In this document: positions 1-8,796 of the stretch, in pieces
How the letters are laid out: each line of letters starts with the position of its first letter
How positions within the stretch are numbered: position 1 is the stretch's first letter
From: Sphingopyxis sp. USTB-05
GTDB lineage: Bacteria > Pseudomonadota > Alphaproteobacteria > Sphingomonadales > Sphingomonadaceae
Length of the DNA stretch: 64,000 bases
Assembly: GCF_023822045.1 (NCBI RefSeq)
Contig: NZ_CP084712.1
Span: forward strand, 3,472,001-3,536,000
Direction of reading: 5' to 3'
Notes under the pieces: model-generated
Database searches by the model: none
The model's input: only the letters and a program-made list of their open reading frames with translations
Told to the model about the DNA's origin: nothing
Translations under genes and position numbers: made by a program

Positions 1-968
1 TCGCCGACTGGCTCGTCGCGATCGAACGCACCCCCGGCGTCCGCAATGCCCCCGCCTTGCGCACCGCGGCCGAGGGCGAGCTTCGCAAGCGTCTCGTCTA
101 CGAAGGCACGCGCCTCGACCTCGTCGACGATGCCAAGGCACCGTGGTGGATGATGACCAGCGGCGACGAAATGGCGATCAAGGCTTTGGAGGCTGTGCTG
201 GGCCGCAAGGGCTGGGAAGATGACGCGGGCAAGCTGATGGTCGGCGTCGCGCAACGCCAGCGCAAGGGCCATTGGGACACCACCCCCGCCAACGCCTGGG
301 GCGCCGTCACCGTTCGCCGCTTCGCCGAACTTTATCCGGCAAATGCGATCACCGGCGTCACCAACGTCAGCCTTGCGGGCGGCACCGCCTCGCAAAGCTG
401 GCCGCTCCCCGCCGAGCCCATCTCGCCGCTACGCGTTGCCCTGAACGCGGCGACGATGAGCCTCAAGCATGACGGCACCGGCGCACCATGGGCCACGGTC
501 AGCGTCAAGGCGGCGGTGCCGTTGAAGGAACCGCTCAACGCCGGTTACCGGATCAAGCGCTCGGTCAGCATCGTCAAGGCGGCGAACAAGGATCAGCTGA
601 CGCGCGGCGACGTGATCAAGGTGCGGATCGAGGTCGTCGCGGCCGCGGGCCGGACGTGGGTCGTGATCAACGATCCGATCGCGCCGGGCGCAACGATCGT
701 CGGCAACCTCGGCGGCCAGTCCGAAATGCTCGGCAGTCAGGCCAGCGGATCGGGCGCACAGCCAAGCTATGTCGAACGCGGCAAGGACAGCTGGCGCGGC
801 TATTTCGGCTGGATGCCCGCGGGCACCCATGCGGTCGAATATGTCGTCCGCTTGAACGGCTCAGGCCGCTTCACTCTGCCGCAGACGCGCGTCGAAGCGA
901 TGTATTCGCCCGCGATCCGCGGCCAATGGCCAAACGCCCCGATGACGGTGGCGAGCGTCGGGCAGTGA
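1..968 (+). CDS. Alpha-2-macroglobulin family protein, C-terminal part (5' truncated)
   Basis: The reading frame is open from base 3 and ends at a TGA at 966-968, so the window starts inside the gene. About 321 codons are visible. The segment reads like the C-terminal third of a bacterial alpha-2-macroglobulin (YfhM type), a large periplasmic lipoprotein thought to trap proteases that breach the outer membrane. The piece has the family's GHWDTTPANAW stretch, followed by beta-rich domains that end in RVEAMYSPAIRG. The next gene on the same strand is pbpC. An A2M-pbpC pair is a well-known arrangement in which the peptidoglycan synthase is thought to repair the wall where the inhibitor acts. The identification rests on the C-terminal part only. 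The thioester motif, if present, would lie upstream of the window. Confidence 0.85.
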   Translation, partial: ADWLVAIERTPGVRNAPALRTAAEGELRKRLVYEGTRLDLVDDAKAPWWMMTSGDEMAIKALEAVLGRKGWEDDAGKLMVGVAQRQRKGHWDTTPANAWGAVTVRRFAELYPANAITGVTNVSLAGGTASQSWPLPAEPISPLRVALNAATMSLKHDGTGAPWATVSVKAAVPLKEPLNAGYRIKRSVSIVKAANKDQLTRGDVIKVRIEVVAAAGRTWVVINDPIAPGATIVGNLGGQSEMLGSQASGSGAQPSYVERGKDSWRGYFGWMPAGTHAVEYVVRLNGSGRFTLPQTRVEAMYSPAIRGQWPNAPMTVASVGQ

Positions 969-1014
969 TGTCGGGAGGCTTTGCCTTGACGTCATCGCGA
1001 GCGTTTTTCTCTTC

Positions 1015-1102
1015 CGTCATTGCGACCCCGGACTTGATCCGGGGGAAGCAATCCAGAGCGGCTTGTCGCACCCTGGATTGCTTCGCTCCGCTCGCAATGA
1101 CG
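1015..1102. repeat. Dispersed palindromic repeat, copy 1 (hybrid form)
   Basis: The outer arms are CGTCATTGCGA and TCGCAATGACG. Inside the left arm is the CCCCGGACTTGATCCGGGG core shared with the other copies in this window. A second inner pair (GCAATCCAG / CTGGATTGC) makes the whole element one long hairpin. It lies in the 165 bp gap between the A2M gene and pbpC. Confidence 0.8.
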
Positions 1103-1133
1103 AGATGATGGGTGACGGCTAGGCCCCTCATCA

Positions 1134-3272
1134 ATGACTATTTGGACCAAATTCCCGCACTGGCGCGATGCTCTCGCATGGCTCGCGCTCGGCGCGCTCA
1201 TTCTCGTCACCGTCGCGCATCTCTTCACCCGCCCCCCGGCGATGCCCGACTATGCCGAGGTCCGCGCCGACTGGCGCCCCAGCGAAGCGTGGCTCTATGA
1301 CCGCGACGGCCGCCTGCTCGACAGCGAGCGCGTCAATTTCCAGCGCCGCCGCCTTGCTTGGGTGCCGCTGAATAACATCAGCCCTGCCGTCCGCGATGCC
1401 GTCGTGCAAAGCGAGGATCGCCGCTTCTGGTCGCACGGCGGGGTCGACTGGCTCGCAATCGCCAGCGCGATCCGCGCGAGGTGGACCGGCGACCGCTCGC
1501 GCGGCGCTTCGACGCTGGCGATGCAGCTCGCCGCCTTCATCGATCCCACGCTCGCGCAGCCGGGCAAGCGCGACTGGCGAACGAAGATTCGCCAGATGCG
1601 CGCCGGTCAGGCGCTCGCCGCGCATTGGTCGCACGACCAGATGCTCGAGGCTTATTTCAACCTCGTGCCGCTGCGCGGCGAGGCGCAAGGGATCGGCGCG
1701 GGCGCGCAAAGTCTGTTCGGCAAGAAGCCCGCCGAAATGAACCGCACCGACGCCGCGCTTTTCGCGGGGCTTCTCCCCAATCCGGCCGCCGACGCCAAAG
1801 CGCTGGGCCGCCGCGCTTGCCGCGTCGCGAAGGCGAAGGATTGCGCCGCGGTCCGCGCCGCCGCCGCGACATTGGTGTCGGGCGAACATGCCGCGCGCTT
1901 CGATCGTGCGCTCGCGCCGCATCTCGCGGTCCGTCTGCTCGACAAACCCGGCAAGCGCGTCACGACGACGATCGACCGCCGTATCCAGACCGCCGCAATC
2001 GTCGCGCTGCGCCGCCAGCTCGCCGGGCTGGGTTCGGACCGTGTCCGCGACGGCGCGGTCGTCGTGCTCGACAATGCGACGGGCGAAGTGCTCGCCTATG
2101 TCGGCGGCGTCGGTTTGAAATCGACCGCCGCGTCGGTCGATGGCGCAAACGCGCGGCGGCAGGCGGGTTCGACGCTCAAGCCGCATCTTTACGCGCAGGT
2201 CATCGAACATGGCTGGCTCACCGCCGCGTCGATCCTCGACGACAGCCCGGTCCAGCTCGACACCGCGTCGGGGCTCTATGTCCCGAAAAATTACGACCAC
2301 AGCTTCAAGGGGCCGGTCAGCGTGCGCCACGCGCTCGCCTCGTCGCTCAACGTCCCCGCGGTCCGCGCGCTCGTGATCGACGACGTCCAGCAATTCCGCG
2401 ACCGCCTCTGGGCGCTCGGCTATCATGGCCTGGTCGAGGATGGTGAATATTATGGCTTCAGCCTGGCGCTCGGATCGGCCGAAGTTTCGCTCGTAGAACA
2501 AGCCAATGCCTTCAGAACATTTGCAAATATGGGGAAGTGGTCGCCGGTCAGCTTTGACATTACGCGGCACCTTCGCCAACATCCGCCACGCCAGATCGTC
2601 AGCCCTGCCGCCGCCTTCATCGTCGGCGACATCCTTGCCGACGCCTCGGCGCGCACCGACGCCTTCGGCTCCGACAGCGCCCTCCGCCTCCCCTTCTGGG
2701 CCGCCGCCAAGACGGGCACATCAAAGGGCATGCGCGACAATTGGTGCATCGGCTGGTCCGACCGCTTCACCGTCGCCGTCTGGGTCGGCAATCTCGAGGG
2801 CGATTCGATGCGCGCCGTCTCGGGCACCTCGGGCGCCGCACCCGTCTGGCGCGACGTGATGCTCGCGCTCCACGCTGGCACCCCCGGCAAGCCTCCCGCC
2901 ATGCCGAGCGGGGTCGAAGTCCGCCAGATCACTCTCTCCGGCACCCGCGAACCGCCGCGCCGCGAATATTTCATGGCGGGCACCGCGCAAAGCGAAATGG
3001 CCGCCGCCCCGCAAGCCGCGCGCCGCCCGCGTATCACCAGCCCGGTCAGCGGCAGCGTCTACGCGCTCGACCCTGACATCCCGATCGACCGCCAGCGGCT
3101 CGCGGTAACGGTGAGCGGATCGGTCGCTGGCTATCGCCTGATCCTCGACAAGAAGCCGCTCGGCGACGCCGATGCGGGGCAACAGATCCTGCCGCGTCCC
3201 GGGGTTCATATGCTCGCGCTAGTTGATCCGGGCGGCCGAATGATTGACCGCGTGCGCTTTACGGTACGGTAA
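1134..3272 (+). CDS. pbpC: Penicillin-binding protein 1C (bifunctional transglycosylase/transpeptidase)
   Basis: 712 aa class A PBP of the 1C subtype, which polymerises and cross-links peptidoglycan at the outer face of the inner membrane. A signal anchor spans residues about 11-30. The GT51 glycosyltransferase domain has the catalytic SEDRRFW motif at 93-99 (Glu94) and STLAMQLA at 126-133. The transpeptidase domain has the serine motif STLK at 346-349, SLN at 404-406 and KTG at 526-528. The C-terminal 90 residues form the beta-rich PBP1C-specific domain. Total length is usual for the family. It follows the alpha-2-macroglobulin gene on the same strand after a 165 bp gap that holds a palindromic repeat. 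I see no strong Shine-Dalgarno, but the ATG at 1134 places the membrane anchor correctly. Confidence 0.95.
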   Translation: MTIWTKFPHWRDALAWLALGALILVTVAHLFTRPPAMPDYAEVRADWRPSEAWLYDRDGRLLDSERVNFQRRRLAWVPLNNISPAVRDAVVQSEDRRFWSHGGVDWLAIASAIRARWTGDRSRGASTLAMQLAAFIDPTLAQPGKRDWRTKIRQMRAGQALAAHWSHDQMLEAYFNLVPLRGEAQGIGAGAQSLFGKKPAEMNRTDAALFAGLLPNPAADAKALGRRACRVAKAKDCAAVRAAAATLVSGEHAARFDRALAPHLAVRLLDKPGKRVTTTIDRRIQTAAIVALRRQLAGLGSDRVRDGAVVVLDNATGEVLAYVGGVGLKSTAASVDGANARRQAGSTLKPHLYAQVIEHGWLTAASILDDSPVQLDTASGLYVPKNYDHSFKGPVSVRHALASSLNVPAVRALVIDDVQQFRDRLWALGYHGLVEDGEYYGFSLALGSAEVSLVEQANAFRTFANMGKWSPVSFDITRHLRQHPPRQIVSPAAAFIVGDILADASARTDAFGSDSALRLPFWAAAKTGTSKGMRDNWCIGWSDRFTVAVWVGNLEGDSMRAVSGTSGAAPVWRDVMLALHAGTPGKPPAMPSGVEVRQITLSGTREPPRREYFMAGTAQSEMAAAPQAARRPRITSPVSGSVYALDPDIPIDRQRLAVTVSGSVAGYRLILDKKPLGDADAGQQILPRPGVHMLALVDPGGRMIDRVRFTVR

Positions 3273-3375
3273 GCGGCACCAGCCCCTGAAATTAAGTTGC
3301 GCTGACGCGCGGAGCGGCTAGTCTGTCCCGCCAAGAGAAGGGGCGGCAGTTTCAGCCGCTCACAAGGGGAAGATT

Positions 3376-4914
3376 ATGCTATTTGACCGCGTAAAGCCGT
3401 TGGATGCCATTTTGGCGACAGCGGAAAAAAAGTCGCTTACGCGCACGCTCGGCGCCTTCCAGCTCACGATGCTGGGGATCGGCGCCGTGATCGGGACCGG
3501 GATTTTCGTGCTGACCGCCGAAGCCGCGCAAAAGGCTGGTCCAGGCATGATGATCAGCTTCATCATTGCCGGCTTCGTCTGCGCCTTTGCCGCGCTCTGC
3601 TATGCCGAAATGGCCTCGATGGTCCCCGTGTCAGGCTCGGCCTACACCTATAGCTACGCCGTCATGGGCGAACTCATCGCATGGATGGTCGGCTGGGCGC
3701 TGATCCTTGAATATGCGGTCGCCGCAGGCGCCGTTTCGGTCGGCTGGTCGGGCTATGTCGTCGGGCTGATCGAACATGCGTTCAGCATAGACATACCTTC
3801 GGCATGGGTGCTCGGACCGTTCGACGGCGGGATGATCAACCTGCCGGCGATGTTCATCGCGGGCCTCGTCACGATGCTGCTCGTCATCGGCACGCGCGAA
3901 TCGGCGACGATCAACGCGATCCTCGTCGTCATCAAGGTGCTGGCCCTGACGCTCTTCATCATCCTCGCGGTTCCCGTGATGAATATGGAGAATTTCGAAC
4001 CCTTCGCACCGCTCGGCATCGGCGGCATCGGCGCCGCTGCGGCCTCGATCTTCTTCGCCTATGTGGGCTTCGACGCGGTCTCGACCGCGGCCGAGGAAAC
4101 GAAGAATCCGCAGCGTAACATGCCGATCGGCCTGATCGGCAGCCTCGCGATCTGCACCGTCTTCTATCTGCTCGTCGCCGCCGGTGTCATCGGCACCGTC
4201 GGTGCGCAGCCGGTTGGCATCGACGCCGCCGCGGGCCATGCGCTTGAACCGGGCAGCCGCGAACTCGCCGCTGCATGCGGCGCGATCGGCGACCAGGCGG
4301 TCGTCTGCTCGAAGGAAGCGCTGGCATGGACGCTGCGCGAAATCGGCTGGCCGCAAATCGGCAACCTGATCGGCCTCGCCGCCGGCCTCGCCCTGCCGTC
4401 GGTCATCCTGATGATGATGTTCGGCCAGACCCGTATCTTCTTCGTCATGAGCCGCGACGGTCTGCTTCCGCAGGCCTTCTCGAAGATCCATCCGAAGTTC
4501 AACACGCCGCACGTGATCACGATCATCACGGGTATCGCGGTCGCCTTGTTCGCCGCCTTCTTCCCCGTGGGGCAGTTGGCGAACATCTCGAACTCGGGTA
4601 CGCTCTTCGCCTTTGCCGCGGTGTCGATCGCGGTGATGGTGATCCGCCGCACCGATCCGGGCCGCCATCGTCCGTTCAAGACGCCGCTGATCTATATCAC
4701 GGCGCCGATTGCGATCCTTGGTTGCCTCTATCTCTTCTTCAACCTCGACCAGAAGAGCATCAACCTCTTCCTGATCTGGGCCGCGATCGGGCTGGTCGTC
4801 TATTTCGTCTACAGCCGTTCGCGCAGCCACGTGGGCCTCGGCCATGTCGAAGTGCATGAAGACGACGCGGACGCACCCCCGCCGCCGGTCCCGCCGGCAC
4901 CGTCGTTCAACTGA
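3376..4914 (+). CDS. APC-family amino acid permease (cationic amino acid transporter type)
   Basis: 512 aa inner-membrane transporter with about 12 hydrophobic segments. The APC signature GAVIGTGIF is at 36-44 in the first transmembrane helix, and the first helices are followed by the family's E-rich YAEMASMVP-like turn. The FAYVGFDAVSTAAEE segment is characteristic of the CAT/YfnA branch of amino acid-polyamine-organocation carriers. Exact substrate cannot be told from sequence. The tail after the last helix is acidic and proline-rich (DDADAPPPPVPP) and presumably cytosolic. The start is supported by AAGGGGAAG just upstream. It is a single-gene unit closed by a clear terminator at 4935-4962. 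Confidence 0.9.
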   Translation: MLFDRVKPLDAILATAEKKSLTRTLGAFQLTMLGIGAVIGTGIFVLTAEAAQKAGPGMMISFIIAGFVCAFAALCYAEMASMVPVSGSAYTYSYAVMGELIAWMVGWALILEYAVAAGAVSVGWSGYVVGLIEHAFSIDIPSAWVLGPFDGGMINLPAMFIAGLVTMLLVIGTRESATINAILVVIKVLALTLFIILAVPVMNMENFEPFAPLGIGGIGAAAASIFFAYVGFDAVSTAAEETKNPQRNMPIGLIGSLAICTVFYLLVAAGVIGTVGAQPVGIDAAAGHALEPGSRELAAACGAIGDQAVVCSKEALAWTLREIGWPQIGNLIGLAAGLALPSVILMMMFGQTRIFFVMSRDGLLPQAFSKIHPKFNTPHVITIITGIAVALFAAFFPVGQLANISNSGTLFAFAAVSIAVMVIRRTDPGRHRPFKTPLIYITAPIAILGCLYLFFNLDQKSINLFLIWAAIGLVVYFVYSRSRSHVGLGHVEVHEDDADAPPPPVPPAPSFN

Positions 4915-4934
4915 CGGTTTGAAACGCTAAACGG

Positions 4935-4962
4935 AAAGGGGGCTTCGGCCCCCTTTCTTTTT
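4935..4962 (+). terminator. Rho-independent terminator of the permease gene
   Basis: AAAGGGGGC-TTCG-GCCCCCTTT hairpin followed by CTTTTT. It lies 20 bp after the permease stop. Confidence 0.9.
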
Positions 4963-5303
4963 GCTGGGAGTCCGGGGTGGGCGAGGACTGCTAGCGACCT
5001 CTTTTGGACATGCTCCATCATCGTCACTCCGGACTTGATCCGGGGTCCCGCTTGATACCGGAGCCGGCGGGCGCGCAAAAAAAACGGGATCCCGGATCAA
5101 GTCAGGGATGACGAAGGAAGAACAAGCCACGCCCGCTCACCCCAATGATGCGCCCACACCCCAAATTCCGAACACCCCGTTAACCGCGCCGCAACCGCCG
5201 TCATCGTAATTTCACAAAGCCGACCGCTTTTCCCTTGCGGTGGGGCGGCGGCATCGCCACGTTGCATTTCTAAGGGGGCCGCTCTCCCCGGCCTGGTCCC
5301 CGC
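4963..5303. other. Non-coding stretch between permease and clpA
   Basis: About 340 bp without a credible gene. It holds palindromic repeat copy 2 (5021-5114) and then a leader region for clpA. No clpS-like reading frame is present, although clpS often precedes clpA in proteobacteria. I see no convincing sigma-32 promoter. Confidence 0.6.
5021..5114. repeat. Dispersed palindromic repeat, copy 2
   Basis: Left end TCGTCACTCCGGACTTGATC, right end GATCAAGTCAGGGATGACGA. The inner arms GGGGTCCCG / CGGGATCCC flank a loop with a run of eight A. Same family as copies at 1015, 8582, 36165, 38593, 39069, 55355, 55681, 62710 and 62860. Confidence 0.85.
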
Positions 5304-5318
5304 AAGGAGATGAAGACC

Positions 5319-7658
5319 ATGCCGTCCTTTTCGGAAAGCCTCGAAAAGACACTACACAACGCGCTGAAGGCCGCTTCGGAGCGTCACCACGAATATGCGA
5401 CGCTCGAGCATCTGCTCTATGCGCTGATCGATGACGATCATGCCGCCGAAGTGATGCGCGCCTGCGGCGTCGCGCTTGACGACCTGCAATCGGCGGTCGT
5501 CCACTATCTCGACACCGAGCTCGACAGTTTGAAGGTCGAAGGACATAGCGACCCATCGCCCACATCGGGCTTCCAGCGTGTCGTCCAGCGGGCGATCCTG
5601 CATGTCCAGTCGTCGGGCAAGGATGAAGTGACGGGCGCCAACGTCCTCGTCGCCTTGTTCTCCGAACGCGAATCCTATGCCGTCTATTTCCTGCAGCAGC
5701 AGGATCTGACGCGCCTCGACGCAGTCTCTTATTTGAGCCACGGCGTCGGCAAGGGCGGCAAGCCCTCACCGCAGGCCGAGCCCGAGGAAAAGGAAGAGGC
5801 CAAGGAAAAGGCCGACGGCAAGAACAAGAAAGAAACCGCGCTCGACCAGTTCACCGTCAACCTCAACGAGAAGGCGAAAGGCGGCAAGGTCGACCCGCTG
5901 ATCGGCCGCAGCGCCGAGGTCGATCGCACGATCCAGATCCTCTGCCGCCGCAGCAAGAACAACCCGCTTTATGTCGGCGATCCCGGCGTCGGCAAGACCG
6001 CGATCGCAGAAGGTCTCGCGCGTAAGATCATCGAAGGCGACGTGCCTGAGGTGCTGCTGCCCGCGGTGATCTATTCGCTCGACATGGGCGCGCTGCTCGC
6101 GGGAACGCGCTATCGCGGCGATTTCGAGGAACGGCTGAAACAGGTCGTGACCGAACTCGAAGGCCTGCCGCACGCGATCCTGTTCATCGACGAGATCCAC
6201 ACGGTGATCGGCGCAGGTGCCACCTCGGGCGGCGCGATGGACGCGTCGAACCTCCTCAAGCCCGCTTTGTCGGGCGGCGTCATCCGCTGCATCGGTTCGA
6301 CGACGTACAAGGAGTTCCGCAACCATTTTGAAAAGGACCGCGCCTTGCTTCGCCGGTTCCAGAAGATCGACGTGGTCGAACCGACGCTCGAGGATACGAA
6401 GAAAATCCTCGCGGGCCTGCGCAGCGCGTTCGAGGCGCATCATCAGGTGCGTTACACGCAGGACGCGATCAACGCAGCGGTCGACCTGTCGGCGCGTTAC
6501 ATCAACGATCGTAAATTGCCCGACAAGGCGATCGACGTGATCGACGAGGTCGGCGCGATGCAGATGCTGGTCGCGCCGTCGAAGCGCAAGAAGACGATCA
6601 CCGCCAGGGAAATCGAGGCCGTGATCGCGACGATGGCCCGCATCCCGCCCAAGTCGGTGTCGACCGACGACAAGGCAACGCTCGCCAGCCTCGAAACCGA
6701 CCTCAAGCGCGTCGTGTTCGGCCAGAACACCGCGATCGAGGTGCTCTCGTCGGCGATCAAGCTGAGCCGCGCGGGTTTACGCGATCCAGAAAAGCCGATC
6801 GGCAACTATCTCTTCTCGGGCCCCACCGGCGTCGGCAAGACCGAGGTCGCCAAGCAGCTCGCCTCGATCATGGGCATCCCGCTCCAGCGCTTCGACATGT
6901 CGGAATATATGGAACGCCATTCGGTCAGCCGCCTGATCGGCGCGCCGCCGGGCTATGTCGGCTATGATCAGGGCGGTCTGCTTACCGATGCCATCGACCA
7001 GAATCCGCATTGCGTGCTGCTGCTCGACGAGATCGAAAAGGCGCATCCCGACCTGTTCAACATCCTGCTGCAGGTGATGGATAATGGCCGCCTTACCGAT
7101 CACCACGGCAAGACTGTCGACTTCCGCAACGTCATCCTGATCATGACGACCAACGCGGGCGCCAGCGACATGGCGCGCGAGTCGATCGGTTTCGGCCAGT
7201 CGACGCGTGAGGATGTGCAGGAAGAGGCGGTGAAACGCATGTTCACCCCCGAATTCCGCAACCGCCTCGATGCGATCGTACCCTTCGGCTATCTGCCGCC
7301 CGAGGTTGTCGCGCGCGTCGTCGACAAGTTCATCCTCGAACTCGAACTGCAGCTCGCCGACCGCAACGTCCACATCCAGCTCGACGATGCGGCGCGCGAA
7401 TGGCTGACCGGCAAGGGCTATGACAAGCTCTATGGCGCGCGTCCGATGGGCCGCCTGATCCAGGAAAAGATCAAGCAGCCGCTCGCCGAGGAACTGCTCT
7501 TCGGCAAGCTGGTCCACGGCGGCGAGGTCAAGGTAAAGATGAAGACCGGCGAAGACGCCCATGTCGGCAATCCGCTCGCCTTCGAAATCACCCCCGCCGC
7601 GCCCAAGGCCGGCAAGGGCAAGGCGAAAGCCGACAAGACGAAGAAGGCTGCGGAGTAA
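5319..7658 (+). CDS. clpA: ATP-dependent Clp protease ATP-binding subunit ClpA
   Basis: Class I Hsp100 unfoldase that feeds substrates to the ClpP peptidase. With the start at 5319 the protein is 779 aa and begins MPSFSESLEKTL, the usual ClpA N-terminus. AAGGAG at 5304-5309 sits 9 bases before this ATG. An in-frame ATG at 5310 directly abuts the Shine-Dalgarno and is unlikely. The N-domain covers 1-145, followed by a charged K/E linker at 150-172. The D1 AAA+ module has Walker A GDPGVGKT at 220-227, and the D2 module has GPTGVGKT near 505. The IGF loop that docks on ClpP is visible as SIGFGQ near residue 625. The C-terminus is lysine-rich. No clpS gene is adjacent. Confidence 0.95.
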   Translation: MPSFSESLEKTLHNALKAASERHHEYATLEHLLYALIDDDHAAEVMRACGVALDDLQSAVVHYLDTELDSLKVEGHSDPSPTSGFQRVVQRAILHVQSSGKDEVTGANVLVALFSERESYAVYFLQQQDLTRLDAVSYLSHGVGKGGKPSPQAEPEEKEEAKEKADGKNKKETALDQFTVNLNEKAKGGKVDPLIGRSAEVDRTIQILCRRSKNNPLYVGDPGVGKTAIAEGLARKIIEGDVPEVLLPAVIYSLDMGALLAGTRYRGDFEERLKQVVTELEGLPHAILFIDEIHTVIGAGATSGGAMDASNLLKPALSGGVIRCIGSTTYKEFRNHFEKDRALLRRFQKIDVVEPTLEDTKKILAGLRSAFEAHHQVRYTQDAINAAVDLSARYINDRKLPDKAIDVIDEVGAMQMLVAPSKRKKTITAREIEAVIATMARIPPKSVSTDDKATLASLETDLKRVVFGQNTAIEVLSSAIKLSRAGLRDPEKPIGNYLFSGPTGVGKTEVAKQLASIMGIPLQRFDMSEYMERHSVSRLIGAPPGYVGYDQGGLLTDAIDQNPHCVLLLDEIEKAHPDLFNILLQVMDNGRLTDHHGKTVDFRNVILIMTTNAGASDMARESIGFGQSTREDVQEEAVKRMFTPEFRNRLDAIVPFGYLPPEVVARVVDKFILELELQLADRNVHIQLDDAAREWLTGKGYDKLYGARPMGRLIQEKIKQPLAEELLFGKLVHGGEVKVKMKTGEDAHVGNPLAFEITPAAPKAGKGKAKADKTKKAAE

Positions 7659-7664
7659 GGTGAC

Positions 7665-7694
7665 GGGGCGGCCGATGGCCGCCCCTCGCTTTTT
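7665..7694 (+). terminator. Rho-independent terminator of clpA
   Basis: Perfect GGGGCGGCC-GAT-GGCCGCCCC hairpin followed by TCGCTTTTT, six bases after the clpA stop. Confidence 0.92.
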
Positions 7695-7720
7695 CAGCCT
7701 CCAGCGACTATATCACTCGC

Positions 7721-8560
7721 ATGTACGACTATGTCTCCGTAACCGCTGCCGACGCCGCGGCCCCCGCCCGTGTTCGCGACGGCACGATCAAGCTGCATGA
7801 CGAAGCTGGCTTTGCCGGCATGCGCAAGGCGGGCCGGCTGTCGGCTGAAATCCTCGACGCGCTCGTTCCCTTCGTCCAGCCCGGCGTTACCACCGCCGCA
7901 ATCGACGACCTTGTCCGCACGATGATGCTCGATGGCGGCGGCATCCCCGCGACATTGGGTTATCGCGGTTTTACGCATAGCTGCTGCACCAGCATCAACC
8001 ACGTCGTTTGCCACGGCATCCCCGACGACAAGCCGGTACGCGAGGGCGATATCGTCAACATCGACGTCACCAGCATCGTCGACGGCTGGCACGGCGACAC
8101 CAGCCGCATGTATCTGGTCGGCGATGTGCCGATCAAGGCGAAGCGCCTCGTCGAGGTCACTTACGAATGCCTGATGCTCGGCATCGAGCAGGCAAAGCCC
8201 GGTAACCGCATGGGCGACGTTGCGCACGCGATCCAGACCCACGCCGAGCGACATCGCTATTCGGTCGTCCGCGATTTCTGTGGCCATGGTCTCGGCCAGA
8301 TGTTCCATGACGCGCCCGAAGTCGTCCACGCCGGCCGTCCCGGCACCGGACCGGAATTGCGCCCCGGCATGTTCTTCACCATCGAGCCGATGATCAACAC
8401 CGGCAAATATGCGGTGAAGATGCTTGCCGACGGCTGGACCGCGGTCACCCGCGACCGTTCGCTCTCGGCGCAGTTCGAGCACAGCATCGGCATCACCGAA
8501 ACCGGCTGCGAGATTTTCACCGCCAGCCCCAAAGGTCTGAACGCGCCGCCCTGGCAATAA
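7721..8560 (+). CDS. map: Type I methionine aminopeptidase
   Basis: 279 aa cytosolic dimetal hydrolase that removes the initiator methionine from nascent proteins. The five metal ligands of the pita-bread fold are all visible: the Asp of NIDVT, the Asp of HGDTSRM, the His of CGHGLG, the Glu of TIEPM and the Glu of QFEHS. The substrate-pocket segment SCCTSINHVVCHGIP is intact. The N-terminal extension of about 25 residues before the core is slightly longer than in the E. coli enzyme. The start ATG at 7721 follows the clpA terminator by 27 bases, so the gene must have its own promoter or rely on read-through. No clear Shine-Dalgarno is visible. Confidence 0.95.
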   Translation: MYDYVSVTAADAAAPARVRDGTIKLHDEAGFAGMRKAGRLSAEILDALVPFVQPGVTTAAIDDLVRTMMLDGGGIPATLGYRGFTHSCCTSINHVVCHGIPDDKPVREGDIVNIDVTSIVDGWHGDTSRMYLVGDVPIKAKRLVEVTYECLMLGIEQAKPGNRMGDVAHAIQTHAERHRYSVVRDFCGHGLGQMFHDAPEVVHAGRPGTGPELRPGMFFTIEPMINTGKYAVKMLADGWTAVTRDRSLSAQFEHSIGITETGCEIFTASPKGLNAPPWQ

Positions 8561-8581
8561 TCCGCGTGACGACTCCAGTTT

Positions 8582-8690
8582 CTTCATCCCGGACTTGATC
8601 CGGGGTCCATGACTTTCAACGCGGCGCTTGCCTGCACACACCCCGAATCAAGTCGAGCGAGCCACGTGTCTCGTTCGAGGGTCACGATAG
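8582..8690. repeat. Dispersed palindromic repeat, copy 3 (diverged)
   Basis: The left half, CTTCATCCCGGACTTGATCC, is standard. The right half is the inverse of a sub-type with a GACCCTCGAACG...GGCTCG block, best compared with the left half of the copy at 62710. The two halves therefore pair poorly, and the element looks like a recombinant or decayed copy. Confidence 0.65.
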
Positions 8691-8752
8691 GAGAGCCCCC
8701 CGCCCTCACCCCCCATTTTCCCGCTTGCGCACATGCGCCTTCGGGCGCAGTC

Positions 8753-8768
8753 TTGACGTTAACGTCAA
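8753..8768. promoter_or_regulatory. Perfect 16 bp palindrome before the PQQ dehydrogenase
   Basis: TTGACGTTAACGTCAA, 28 bp upstream of the ATG at 8797. A perfect palindrome of this length so close to a start suggests an operator. It resembles MerR-family (LiuR/PmtR-like) operators known from other proteobacteria. No matching regulator gene is adjacent. Confidence 0.5.
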
Positions 8769-8796
8769 CGATAGGCGTCGAACGGGAGAGCAAGGG

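Noticed and set aside
1131..2582. Minus-strand open frame of 483 codons opposite pbpC
   Set aside because: Shadow of the pbpC coding strand. Composition is dominated by Arg/Ala/Glu and there is no start signal.
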